From Lachnospiraceae bacterium 28-4 (GTDB lineage Bacteria; Bacillota; Clostridia; Lachnospirales; Lachnospiraceae): a stretch of DNA of 64,000 nucleotides. Within the stretch, counting starts at the first letter, position 1. The number at the start of each line of letters is the position of its first letter. Shown in pieces: positions 26,074-34,331 of this stretch. The stretch spans positions 397,391-461,390 of the forward strand of contig KE159599.1 of NCBI GenBank assembly GCA_000403275.2. The letters run 5' to 3'. Under the pieces are notes generated by a model. It had not been told where the DNA came from. It did not search any database and worked only from the letters and a program-made list of their open reading frames with translations. The translations under genes were made by a program, and so were the position numbers.

Positions 26074-27110
26074 CCGCAGCTTTCGATGACTAACCCGTGG
26101 GCGATCCCCGGTACTGTCTGTCCTTCGTTAAAGCTTGTCTTGCTCAACAGCGCCCCTGTCGGCACAAAGAGGACTCTTTTCCACGTACCCTCTTCTATCT
26201 TTTTTAAGACATAGGCCGACAGGGTAACAGCGCTGCAGCCGCAGCCGCTTCCTCCTGCATGGGTATCCTGTTCTTTTGCATCGTAAATCTCAATCCCGCA
26301 GTCCATATGCTGTCCTGCGATATCCACATCTTTTTCATTCAGAAGATCAATCAGCGCCTGACGCCCTATGCTCCCCAAATCCCCGGTAATAATCTTATCA
26401 TAATCCGAAGGCCTTCTCCCAAAGTCCTTTAAATTCCAATAAATCGTATCACAGGCCGCCGGAGCCATACACGCTCCCATATTCATCGAGTCTTTCAGCC
26501 CGTAATCCATAATTTTCCCCGTCGTTATCCCGGTGATCCTTGCTCTGGACCGCTCCCCTTCCGTATTGCTTAATACAAAAGCCCCGCTGCCCGTCACCGT
26601 CCACGATGCGGACAAGGGCCTTTGATTCCCATATCCGAGAGGAAAGCGAAATTCCTTTTCCGCGCTGGCAAAATGGCTGGACGTTACACAAACCACCTGT
26701 TCCGCATAACCTCCGTTCACCGCCATCGCTCCCATACTCAGCGAAAGGCCGCAGGTCGAACAGGCTCCATACAGACCAATAAGGGGAATCTCATAACTCG
26801 CCAGTCCGAAACTGCTGGCGATGGACTGCCCCAGCAAATCTCCTGCAAACAAATAACGGATATCCTCTTTTTTTAACCCCGCTTTCCCCAGGGCCAGATA
26901 AACGGCGTCTTTTTGCAGACTGCTTTCCGCCTCTTCCCAGGAAGCGCAGCCAAACATATCGTCCTGCCCGATCATATCAAAAAGCTCCGCCAGAGGCCCC
27001 TGTCCTTCCTTCGTTCCTACCACGCTGGCGCTCTCCCTGATATAAACGGGATTTTTCAATTCTATGCTTTGCTTTCCTAAGATACATGTTTCCTTTTTTT
27101 CCTGGCTCAT
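26070..27110 (-). CDS. spoVAD: Stage V sporulation protein AD
   Basis: A 346-residue thiolase-fold protein that binds dipicolinic acid for its uptake into the forespore. The N-terminus KQSIELKNPVYIRESASVVG and the segment LIGLYGACSTCGLSLSMGAM (thiolase-like Cys) are typical, as are DSMNMGACMAPAACDTI and HAGGSGCGCSAVT. The ATG at 27110 has a nearby GGAGC. The gene is separated from spoVAC by about 5 kb of unrelated genes. It starts 67 bases from the SGNH gene's stop, so it may have its own sporulation promoter there. Confidence 0.93.
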   Translation of the reverse strand: MSQEKKETCILGKQSIELKNPVYIRESASVVGTKEGQGPLAELFDMIGQDDMFGCASWEEAESSLQKDAVYLALGKAGLKKEDIRYLFAGDLLGQSIASSFGLASYEIPLIGLYGACSTCGLSLSMGAMAVNGGYAEQVVCVTSSHFASAEKEFRFPLGYGNQRPLSASWTVTGSGAFVLSNTEGERSRARITGITTGKIMDYGLKDSMNMGACMAPAACDTIYWNLKDFGRRPSDYDKIITGDLGSIGRQALIDLLNEKDVDIAGQHMDCGIEIYDAKEQDTHAGGSGCGCSAVTLSAYVLKKIEEGTWKRVLFVPTGALLSKTSFNEGQTVPGIAHGLVIESCG

Positions 27111-27177
27111 ACTATACACAGCTCCTTCCTGTCGCTTTCAAAATTCTTCTCATATGATGTATAGTATTGCCGCTTCC

Positions 27178-28263
27178 TTACCGCTCAATTCCGTGTTCCA
27201 GCAAAAACTGTTTCCATATCTCGTAATATTTTGCCTTTAAATGCACTTCGTCTATCGTATATTCCGCATTCAGGTTTCCCTCCGCATCACATACCGCTTC
27301 GTTTACATCGATATAAAAAATAGTTTGGTTGTCCGCCAGCTCCGCGATGGCCGCATTCTTTTCCTCAATATTTTTGTTGTTAAAAATCGGGTCTTCCGCA
27401 TCCTTGCTCGCTGTCACTTTCATAATCCCTTCTACGAAAATCACCGCATCCGGCTGCAGTTCCCGAATCCGTTCCACCACAGCCTTATATTCTTCCATAA
27501 AGGTTTCCGTCGTTCCCGTTCCCAATTCGTTGATTCCCAGCATCAAATAGACTTTGCCGTACTGTTTCTGCGACAACGCCTCCTCCGCCGTGATCTTTTT
27601 TCCCGTTCCCTCTTCCTTCGCCAGCAATTCGGAAAATACATTATATATTGTCAGGGATATTTTTGCATAAAAATCGGCCCGCTCTTCCAGCCCTCCATAT
27701 TCAAACAAACCTACCGTCCTGGAATCCCCGATAAACGCCGCATCGTCAAAATAATCTTCCGTCACTGTCCCGAATTCATAAGTTTTTCCCTCCTCCGTAC
27801 CGCCGGGCAGATCTTCACCGGCTTCATCAGGAAACTCGCTTTGTATTGGGGAAGCCGTCTCTTCCTCCGTTTCGTTTTCTTCAGGATCGGAATTTTCGTC
27901 CATGGCCGGGTCTTCCGGCAAAGTTTCCTCTTCCAAATCAGACGAAAGGGAGACAGCCTCCTCTGCCTTCTTCCCCTCTATATCATCGATGCTCTGCCCT
28001 TCGTCCCCGGTTTGGAATACGGCGAACAACCGGCCCGGGAATTCACCGGCCCCCATTCCTATATGCTCTGCGATCTCCCAGGGCGCCGTCCCATTTCCCG
28101 CGCCTTCCATCACAAGGGCGAGGAACGGCCTCTTTATCGGGTCGAATTCATAATCTTTATATATTGAAAATCTGCCGGCCGCCCCTGTCAGCGTAAGGGC
28201 AAGGCCGCTTATCACCAAAAGCAGGAAAACCGGGCATTTTTTTATCCATTTTATTATTCTCAT
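27178..28263 (-). CDS. Membrane-anchored SGNH/GDSL hydrolase-fold protein, partner of the MBOAT protein
   Basis: A 361-residue protein with an N-terminal membrane helix (about 12-28) and an acidic disordered linker (about 105-165). The SGNH domain has block I FIGDSRTVGL, GINELGTG as block III and a C-terminal DEVHL-type Asp/His pair (TIDEVHLKAKYYEIW). It follows the MBOAT gene after 34 bases. MBOAT/SGNH pairs move acyl groups across the membrane and attach them to surface polysaccharides, as in PatA/PatB or AlgI/AlgX-type systems. The target here is unknown. Confidence 0.85.
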   Translation of the reverse strand: MRIIKWIKKCPVFLLLVISGLALTLTGAAGRFSIYKDYEFDPIKRPFLALVMEGAGNGTAPWEIAEHIGMGAGEFPGRLFAVFQTGDEGQSIDDIEGKKAEEAVSLSSDLEEETLPEDPAMDENSDPEENETEEETASPIQSEFPDEAGEDLPGGTEEGKTYEFGTVTEDYFDDAAFIGDSRTVGLFEYGGLEERADFYAKISLTIYNVFSELLAKEEGTGKKITAEEALSQKQYGKVYLMLGINELGTGTTETFMEEYKAVVERIRELQPDAVIFVEGIMKVTASKDAEDPIFNNKNIEEKNAAIAELADNQTIFYIDVNEAVCDAEGNLNAEYTIDEVHLKAKYYEIWKQFLLEHGIER

Positions 28264-28297
28264 AGCTGCGCTCGCTTTATCTCAGGTTCAAATAATC

Positions 28298-29662
28298 TTA
28301 AAATTTTAAATAAGCAAAAGGATTGTTTTCCATGCTCACCAGGCAATAAACAGAAAGCCAAAAAACCGCCACCGTCAGCAACACCATCAGCGGATGCTTT
28401 CTGCGTTTTTGCAGGAAACGCGAAACGGACGGGATGCACCAAAGCGCTCCCACCAGCAAGTAATGCCAATACATTCCCAAATACTTCCATATATCGTTAG
28501 CGTTGACGGCGATCCCCCCTCCCGCAAAAGGAAACAACCGCTCCAGATACAGGCCAAGCTGGCCCAGATCCGTCAGCGCAAAAAACACCCATGTCACCGG
28601 TATCAGGAAAAGCGTGTAGCACCTTCCGATCAAGGGAAATCTGGTAAATAATTTTCCAAGCCCGATCTTCTCCACCGCGATCAGCAAAAATAATGCCAGG
28701 CCCCAAAGCACAAAATTCAGGCTCCCTCCGTGCCAGAGCCCCGTTAAAACCCATACCGCCAGAAGATTTCTAAGCGTCTCCGGCATACCTCCCCGGCTTC
28801 CGCCCAGCGGGATATAAACGTAATCCCTGAAAAAACTGCCAAGCGTCATATGCCACCGCCTCCAGAACTCGCTGACGCTTTTCGAAGCATAAGGATGTTC
28901 AAAATTTTTAACAAACGGGAAGCCAAGCATCACGCAAATGCCCGATGCCATAAGGGAATACCCCCAAAAGTCAAAATACAGCTCCATGGAATAAGCCGCC
29001 GCTCCCAGCCAGGCCAGCGGGGTAGATATACTCTCATATCCTATCATATGAATATCTTTCCATAAAATTGCCAGTCTGTCCGCCAGCAGCACTTTCGTTC
29101 CCAGACCCGCCACAAAATATTGCAGCCCCTCCTCCAGTTTTTCCCAGGAGTACTCCCTCTCTTCCATGAGAAAGCTTCCTTCGTTAAAACGCATAATCGG
29201 GCCGGATACGATCTGGGGAAACATCGTAAAATAAACTGCCGTCCTTTTAAAAGTTGGCAGTTCTTTCATTTCTCCCCGGAATACGTCTGCCTGAAAGGAT
29301 ATCATTTTAAAAGTATAAAAACTCAATCCAAGGGGAAGTATGCTGCTCCCTGCAAAAGCGCCCAGCGCCTTAAAAAGCACCAGCAGCCCGATATCCAAAG
29401 CAAGAACCGTAACAAGTCTGTCTTTCCGGCATTTTTTCCCCCTTCGGGTATCCCTGCAGGAATATATTTTTTTTGCAAAAAAATAATTCAGCCATACCAT
29501 GACAAGAAGAAGCAGCACATAGTACGGCTCCCCCACGGCATAAAATATAATGCTGCCAAGCAGCAGCGTAGTATTCCTGTATTTTTTTTGCGTTATATAA
29601 TAAACGGCGAGGAACGCCGGAAAAAATCGGAAAAGAAACTCCAAACCGGTAAACGATACCAT
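28298..29662 (-). CDS. MBOAT-family membrane O-acyltransferase (AlgI/DltB-like)
   Basis: A 454-residue multi-spanning protein starting MVSFTGLEFLFRFFPAFLAVYYI. Family marks are LPLGLSFYTFKMISFQADVFRGE, the FPQIVSGPIMRF segment, FWRRWHMTLGSFFRDYVYIPLG and the catalytic His in LTGLWHGGSLNF. It transfers acyl groups to extracytoplasmic acceptors, probably through the SGNH protein encoded next. No dlt or alginate genes are near. The 270-base spacer 29663-29932 to the XRE gene holds divergent promoters and a TATAC-type dyad. Confidence 0.92.
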   Translation of the reverse strand: MVSFTGLEFLFRFFPAFLAVYYITQKKYRNTTLLLGSIIFYAVGEPYYVLLLLVMVWLNYFFAKKIYSCRDTRRGKKCRKDRLVTVLALDIGLLVLFKALGAFAGSSILPLGLSFYTFKMISFQADVFRGEMKELPTFKRTAVYFTMFPQIVSGPIMRFNEGSFLMEEREYSWEKLEEGLQYFVAGLGTKVLLADRLAILWKDIHMIGYESISTPLAWLGAAAYSMELYFDFWGYSLMASGICVMLGFPFVKNFEHPYASKSVSEFWRRWHMTLGSFFRDYVYIPLGGSRGGMPETLRNLLAVWVLTGLWHGGSLNFVLWGLALFLLIAVEKIGLGKLFTRFPLIGRCYTLFLIPVTWVFFALTDLGQLGLYLERLFPFAGGGIAVNANDIWKYLGMYWHYLLVGALWCIPSVSRFLQKRRKHPLMVLLTVAVFWLSVYCLVSMENNPFAYLKF

Positions 29663-29932
29663 CCTTGACCAATCCTTTTCATTTGTAATCGTTTCTTTTT
29701 ATTCTACCATTCCACTTCATGAATCTCAATAGAAGAAATATATTATTTTATAACTATTTCGGCCATTGTCATTTTCCCACCTTCGTTTTCCCTTTTGGCC
29801 CGGTATACATATTTTAATTTTGCCAAAATATTTATATACATTTTTTCGTTGTTATTGTGTGCAAATTATAAATCCTTGTGCTATTATTTCCACATCGAAC
29901 GACACAACGAACAGAAGTAAGGAGGAATTGCA

Positions 29933-30295
29933 TTGACAAACGTTCATGTTAAGATCAAGAATCTACGGGAAGAAAGCCACCTCAAGCAAAGACAGGTCGC
30001 AGACTACCTCGGCATATCCCAACAGGCATATTCCTATTATGAACTGGATAAACGGGAACTCCCTTCCAGGCATGTAGTGAATCTGGCCAAACTGTACAAC
30101 GTAAGCACCGACTATATCCTCGGAATGGAGCCGGAGCGCGCCGGTTCGTATGACCTGAACGCTACTTTTGTTCAGGGAGTCCAGCTGAAAGATGTTCTGA
30201 TCAGCCTGAGAAAGCTCAACAAATCAGGCAAAGCGGACTTGATGAAATACTTATCCTATCTAGGTTCCTCCCAGGCCAACGGAACAAATATTTAG
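29933..30295 (+). CDS. XRE-family helix-turn-helix regulator
   Basis: A 120-residue DNA-binding protein. The Cro/CI-type helix-turn-helix spans about 8-62 (IKNLREESHLKQRQVADYLG through YNVSTDYILG). A 55-residue C-terminal tail has no recognised domain. Translation most likely starts at a TTG (29933) with AAGGAGG 9 bases upstream. An extended -10 (TGCTATTAT, 29878-29886) and a dyad GTATACATATTTT / AAAATATTTATATAC (about 29801-29841) suggest autoregulation. It converges with the GNAT gene, with overlapping ends. Confidence 0.85.
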   Translation: MTNVHVKIKNLREESHLKQRQVADYLGISQQAYSYYELDKRELPSRHVVNLAKLYNVSTDYILGMEPERAGSYDLNATFVQGVQLKDVLISLRKLNKSGKADLMKYLSYLGSSQANGTNI

Positions 30296-30801
30296 TTTTC
30301 CTTTAAGAGTCCCATGATGCACAGGTTGTAAACCCCGCCGTTCTTTACCACGGCATTTTTCATTGTACCCTCATATACAAAACCAGCCTTTTCCAAAACG
30401 CGTTTTGAACCCGTATTCGGTTCATAATACAGGCCCGTGATTCGAAGAATGTCCAATCCGTCAAAGGCGGTCCTGCATATTCGTTTTACGGCCTCCGTCG
30501 CGATCCCGCGGGACCAGTATTCCGTCAGAAGGCAGTAGCCGATCTCTGCGTCTTTTCGATAGACATCGGATTTCTTTTCAATGGAAATGTTTCCAACCAG
30601 TCTGCCGTCCACATATATCACGCGCCAATTTCCGGACTTCCCTTCGTTCTCTGCGACCATGCGGATCCACCAGTCCGCGTCCTCATCCGTATAAGGATAT
30701 GGCAGCCTGTCCGCAAGATATCTTCTGTCAACGGCATTGCACAAAGCTTTCAGTCCTTCTTTATCCGCTTCTGTCGGTATTCTCAGTTCTATGTTCATCA
30801 T
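30292..30801 (-). CDS. RimJ/RimL-type GNAT acetyltransferase
   Basis: A 169-residue acetyltransferase starting MMNIELRIPTEADKEGL. The acetyl-CoA region is EIGYCLLTEYWSRGIATEAVKRI, followed by GLYYEPNTGSKRVLEKAGFVYEG, typical of the RimJ/RimL or SpeG-like group. The ATG-ATG start overlaps the Fic gene's TGA, and the GGAGG site lies in the Fic coding end, so the two genes are co-translated. Substrate unknown. Confidence 0.87.
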   Translation of the reverse strand: MMNIELRIPTEADKEGLKALCNAVDRRYLADRLPYPYTDEDADWWIRMVAENEGKSGNWRVIYVDGRLVGNISIEKKSDVYRKDAEIGYCLLTEYWSRGIATEAVKRICRTAFDGLDILRITGLYYEPNTGSKRVLEKAGFVYEGTMKNAVVKNGGVYNLCIMGLLKEN

Positions 30802-31805
30802 TTTCTCCTCCTGTATCTTTGGTTTTTACTGTTAGGTTTATCCGGAATTGTCCGTTCAATAAGCAGTTTCTCCAATGCCGGATTTAGATAATTCTTTCGG
30901 AAAGTCGGCCTATGGGAAAGTCCAAGGCGTTCCATGATTTCCACCGCCGATAATGTATCTTCTCCAAGTATGGCAAGAAGCCGTTTCACGCAAGTTTCAT
31001 CTTGGTCGTTTACTTGATCGCTATCTTGATCGCTACTACTGCCAACAACTGTTATTTCTAACAAACTATCTCTTATAATTTCCAACATTAGTTCCACAAA
31101 TCCGGCACTATCCGCCTGCATATCTGCTGTACCAAGCGCTTCATAATATTCTTTCTGTCTCGATTGAATCAGTTCCTCCATCGGCAACCAGAAAAATAAT
31201 TCTCTCCATTTGCCCAACAAGAGACTATGCCACATTCGCCCTAAACGGCCGTTACCATCGACAAAGGGGTGGATAAACTCAAATTCATAGTGAAATACCG
31301 CACTTTTAATCAGTGGATGCAGCTCCGATTGTTCATACCAGATAAGCAAATTTTGGATATGTTCCGGCACAAATTGGGCTGGAAGAGCCATATGAATCAA
31401 AGCCTCGCCTTCAAATACACCTACACCACCGGAACGAAATCTCCCATTCTCCAAAACCAACCCATTCATCATCAGCTTATGCGCTTTTAACAAATCATCC
31501 ACCGATAACGGATTCAGCCTCAACATCAGTTCATAGGCTTCATAAGCATTCTGTACCTCTTTAATTTCATTCGGATTGCCCAAAACACGTTTACCATCCA
31601 GAATCGCGGTCACTTGTTCTAATGATAATGAATTATGTTCTATCGCAAGGGAGGAATGTATTGTCCGTATGCGGTTCTCCCGTCTCAAATGAGGATTAAT
31701 CGTTCTCTCCTGCTGAACGGCCATGCGGCCGACTTGCTCGCTGATTTCTGCAATCAACAAAATCATTTTATCCGTCACATGAAATGGCGGTTTATATTTA
31801 TTCAT
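30798..31805 (-). CDS. Fic-family adenylyltransferase with self-inhibitory motif
   Basis: A 335-residue protein that probably transfers AMP to hydroxyl groups of target proteins. The catalytic motif HPFVDGNGRLGR is complete. An N-terminal inhibitory helix motif, SSLAIEHN, is upstream (about residue 52), as in class II Fic proteins. The C-terminal third holds a winged-helix-like segment ending in a basic tail (KNQRYRRRK). It is coupled to a GNAT gene downstream. Targets are unknown; it could be housekeeping or toxin-like. No antitoxin gene is adjacent, consistent with an internal inhibitor. Confidence 0.9.
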   Translation of the reverse strand: MNKYKPPFHVTDKMILLIAEISEQVGRMAVQQERTINPHLRRENRIRTIHSSLAIEHNSLSLEQVTAILDGKRVLGNPNEIKEVQNAYEAYELMLRLNPLSVDDLLKAHKLMMNGLVLENGRFRSGGVGVFEGEALIHMALPAQFVPEHIQNLLIWYEQSELHPLIKSAVFHYEFEFIHPFVDGNGRLGRMWHSLLLGKWRELFFWLPMEELIQSRQKEYYEALGTADMQADSAGFVELMLEIIRDSLLEITVVGSSSDQDSDQVNDQDETCVKRLLAILGEDTLSAVEIMERLGLSHRPTFRKNYLNPALEKLLIERTIPDKPNSKNQRYRRRK

Positions 31806-31925
31806 AGAACTCCCTCATTTCTTTCCCTCCCTAATATAAATTGTAATCCTTTTGCTACTAATCTATTCAAATCACACTTCCTTCCAACTATATTAGTATT
31901 ATAACCAAAAAAAACTTAATGTACA

Positions 31926-31964
31926 ATAAAAACAGGCCGGTAAACTTCCCATTCACCGCCCTGC
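31926..31964 (-). terminator. Rho-independent terminator after spoVAC
   Basis: On the minus strand CAGGGCGGT (ending at 31963) pairs with ACCGGCCTG (from 31933) over a 13-base loop, followed by TTTTTATTG. It starts 33 bases after the spoVAC stop. This shows the spoVAC transcript ends here and does not continue to spoVAD. Confidence 0.65.
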
Positions 31965-31996
31965 TTATCCAATCCGTTTTTTATCATCCATACTTC

Positions 31997-32455
31997 TTAA
32001 AAAATCCCTGTTACTTTCAATATCCAATACCCAAGCCCCAATACCCAGCTGGTAAAAATCCCGTACAAAATCACCGGCCCGGCGATCGTAAAAATCTTAC
32101 ACCCGATTCCGAATACCTGTCCTTCTTTCTTAAATTCGATGGCCGGCGCGGCTACGGAATTGGCAAAGCCCGTGATCGGCACGAGGGCTCCCGCCCCTCC
32201 GAATTTTACAATAGAAGGATAAATATTCAAGCCGGTCAGCACAATGCTGGCCAATATGAGCAACAATGAACACCAGCTGCCCGCCGTTTCCTTATCCATC
32301 CCCATTGTATTTGTGCAATAATTCAATATCAACTGACCGACCACGCATATCACGCCGCCGACAAAAAAAGCCTTCGCCATCTGAAGCCATAAGTTATGCG
32401 TCGGTGTGACCTCTTTGACATACTCCTGATATTCCTGTTTCACCTGTTCGTCCAT
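31997..32455 (-). CDS. spoVAC: Stage V sporulation protein AC
   Basis: A 152-residue membrane protein and part of the dipicolinic acid channel; SpoVAC itself is known as a mechanosensitive channel. It begins MDEQVKQEYQEYV and has about four helices, with the family segment GGAGALVPITGFANSVAAPAIEFKKEG split here only for length. The ATG at 32455 was chosen for its GAGGT site and match to the family N-terminus; the frame is open upstream into a hairpin array. A 160-base gap with four hairpins separates it from spoVAB. Confidence 0.92.
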   Translation of the reverse strand: MDEQVKQEYQEYVKEVTPTHNLWLQMAKAFFVGGVICVVGQLILNYCTNTMGMDKETAGSWCSLLLILASIVLTGLNIYPSIVKFGGAGALVPITGFANSVAAPAIEFKKEGQVFGIGCKIFTIAGPVILYGIFTSWVLGLGYWILKVTGIF

Positions 32456-32500
32456 ATCTAACCTCATTTCCGGCCTCATGCCTTTATATTCTAATACCAT

Positions 32501-32616
32501 GATTCCGCTTCGCGGAATCACACAATCCCCCAGAGCTGAAGCTCCGATGAAAAATGCCGCATTTCAGGCATTTTTTGGTGTGAAGAACGGTTCGCGACGC
32601 GAATCGCTCTTCACAC
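32501..32616. repeat. Cluster of four hairpins between spoVAB and spoVAC
   Basis: Four consecutive inverted repeats are seen. 32501-32519 has perfect 8-bp arms with a TTC loop. 32533-32544 is GAGCT/AGCTC. 32550-32575 has perfect 9-bp arms AAAAATGCC/GGCATTTTT. 32578-32616 has 19-bp arms with about three mismatches around a single base. The last touches the spoVAB stop codon. The third looks like a terminator in both directions. Confidence 0.8.
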
Positions 32617-33116
32617 TACCCCCCGCCATGCAGATATACCGCCTGCGCGAAATAAAGAAGGCTGCCCGCCGCTTTCCCCAAAGCCATCGCCAGCACGGCA
32701 ATGCCAAGCCCATGCCGGAATCCTATCCTCCTGGAAAAAATAGGGATCGTATCCAGCATTTCCGCGATAGCGAGAGCAAGGCACCCGACAAAAATCCCGA
32801 CAAACAGGCCGAACACCATAAGCACGGCCAGTCCCAGGACATGCCATACTGCCTCCGTATTCCCCTTTCCGAATACCTGATTTTTTATGACCAGATCCCC
32901 GATATGCCCATACCTGTCAAATACGCTGAAAAAATCCCCGAACAACGTCCCGCATACCACCGCTTCTTCAAACAAAAAAACCTTCCTGCTCACATGCATT
33001 TTTCCCGCAAAACGCGGAATCAGCCCTACCGATATCAATACCGTAAAAACGCCTCCCGCCGCAAACATCCCAAAGCTCACGCCCACGATCCCCAAAAATA
33101 TCTGCTTAAGAAACAT
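32616..33116 (-). CDS. spoVAB: Stage V sporulation protein AB
   Basis: A 166-residue membrane protein with about five helices, starting MFLKQIFLGIVGVSFGMFAAGGVFT. The pattern ISVGLIPRFAGKMHVSRKV and the ending LGIAVLAMALGKAAGSLLYF are typical of SpoVAB, which is needed for dipicolinic acid uptake. It overlaps spoVAA by 11 bases. Its stop codon is part of a long hairpin. Confidence 0.9.
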   Translation of the reverse strand: MFLKQIFLGIVGVSFGMFAAGGVFTVLISVGLIPRFAGKMHVSRKVFLFEEAVVCGTLFGDFFSVFDRYGHIGDLVIKNQVFGKGNTEAVWHVLGLAVLMVFGLFVGIFVGCLALAIAEMLDTIPIFSRRIGFRHGLGIAVLAMALGKAAGSLLYFAQAVYLHGGG

Positions 33117-33735
33117 CGATTACCTTCCCTTCCCTGTCCGCAGTCTCAATCAGCGCATCGTTTACATCCTTTTCATAAACACGCATTTCTACCTCTATAG
33201 GAGTCGGATCCTTCGTAATCCTCCGCCCTCCTATATGGTTAAAAAACACGATGATCCCGGCAGCAAGCCCGATCGAATACGTAAACTCCAGTATCGTATA
33301 ACCGCTTGACGCCTCCCCCATAACCAATTCATACACCTTTTCAAATACCTGGTTAATCCCCACATCGTTATGAAAAGCCATAATCGTAAAAGCCGTTCCA
33401 AAAAAACTGATGCAAGCCACAAAAATAATTTTCAAAGTCTGGCCAAACCCCTTATGCTTTTCCACATTCACCCGCTCCACAAGAATATCCGTTTCCCCCA
33501 GATTTTCCACCGTCACGCCGGGACATGCCTGCTGGATCATCTCAATCAGCTTCAGGATACTGAATACCTGCCTTTTCTGTTCCTCATTCGAAAAACGATG
33601 CACCTTCAACGATTTCACCTTCGCCGCCACATGGCTGTCCGCGCAATACACCTTAGCCATATCTTTAAACAGCACATCATCCTCCATAACCTCTACATTC
33701 CGTTCCGCCTTTATATAAACAATTTCCCCTGCCAT
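33106..33735 (-). CDS. spoVAA: Stage V sporulation protein AA
   Basis: A 209-residue protein in which a soluble N-terminal domain (VYIKAERNVEVMEDDVLFKDMAKVYC, about 5-90) precedes two membrane helices. The start MAGEI at 33735 gives the usual family length (about 206); an ATG at 33780 is the main alternative. The frame is open to 33912 but lacks support there. With spoVAB and spoVAC it forms the truncated spoVA operon downstream of sigF. Forespore (sigma-G) expression is expected from the family. Confidence 0.87.
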   Translation of the reverse strand: MAGEIVYIKAERNVEVMEDDVLFKDMAKVYCADSHVAAKVKSLKVHRFSNEEQKRQVFSILKLIEMIQQACPGVTVENLGETDILVERVNVEKHKGFGQTLKIIFVACISFFGTAFTIMAFHNDVGINQVFEKVYELVMGEASSGYTILEFTYSIGLAAGIIVFFNHIGGRRITKDPTPIEVEMRVYEKDVNDALIETADREGKVIDVS

Positions 33736-33950
33736 TCCCTCCGTACGCTCCTTCCGCACATCCTCGCATACTAAATCCATACTTGCCAGTCTTCCAAGCC
33801 TGTCAACTATCCATATGCTTATTATGGCAAAAAATCCTCCATTTATACGCAATATCCCTAAATCGCCCATTTCATTTTTTAACATAGACGGAATCTTATC
33901 AGATTCGACCAACTGCTTAAATTCCTTAATTTTAATTTCCTATAGGAAAT

Positions 33951-33980
33951 GAGCTTGTCCAAATTCATTCAGACAAGCTC
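33951..33980. terminator. Hairpin between the sigF operon and spoVAA
   Basis: GAGCTTGTCC at 33951-33960 and its near-complement GACAAGCTC at 33972-33980 form a 9-bp stem with a 12-base loop. It is flanked by A/T-rich runs (ATTTTCT on the plus side, ATTTCC on the minus side). It probably limits read-through from the sigF operon into spoVA. Confidence 0.5.
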
Positions 33981-34086
33981 ATTTTCTCATGCCTCATAAT
34001 TATAATAGGCATCCGCTGCCGCATAGAGATTTATCCGTCTCAGCGTACCACAAAGTTCGATAAAATAAGGCCTTCTTCCCCCTCTC

Positions 34087-34263
34087 CTACTCTACGATAC
34101 TATACTCCATATACTCATAATGCAGCTTCGTCCCTTCCATAATCGCATCCGGCAGAAGGGCTCTGGCCACCAGCTTAAGCTCATCGCTTTCGGCTCCCAG
34201 CTGTCTTAAATTTGCGTAATCCCCTTCGATACTTTCTACTACATAATCAAAAGCTTTCATCAT
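34087..34263 (-). CDS. Small hypothetical protein after sigF, possibly DUF3006-like
   Basis: A 58-residue acidic protein starting MMKAFDYVVESIEGDYANL, with a GAGGT site just upstream. The pattern VxxIEGDYAxL ... ALLPDAIMEGTKL recalls DUF3006, a small beta-barrel family; this is from memory and weak. It lies 68 bases after sigF on the same strand. Function unknown. Confidence 0.6.
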   Translation of the reverse strand: MMKAFDYVVESIEGDYANLRQLGAESDELKLVARALLPDAIMEGTKLHYEYMEYSIVE

Positions 34264-34331
34264 CCTTACCTCGTTTCCTTCGTTTTTTACCATCCCATTC
34301 TATCACATGCGCCCCCGTTTTCCCAGACATA

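Noticed and set aside
30798-31805. Fic gene as part of a toxin-antitoxin pair
   Set aside because: No small antitoxin gene is adjacent and the protein carries its own inhibitory motif.
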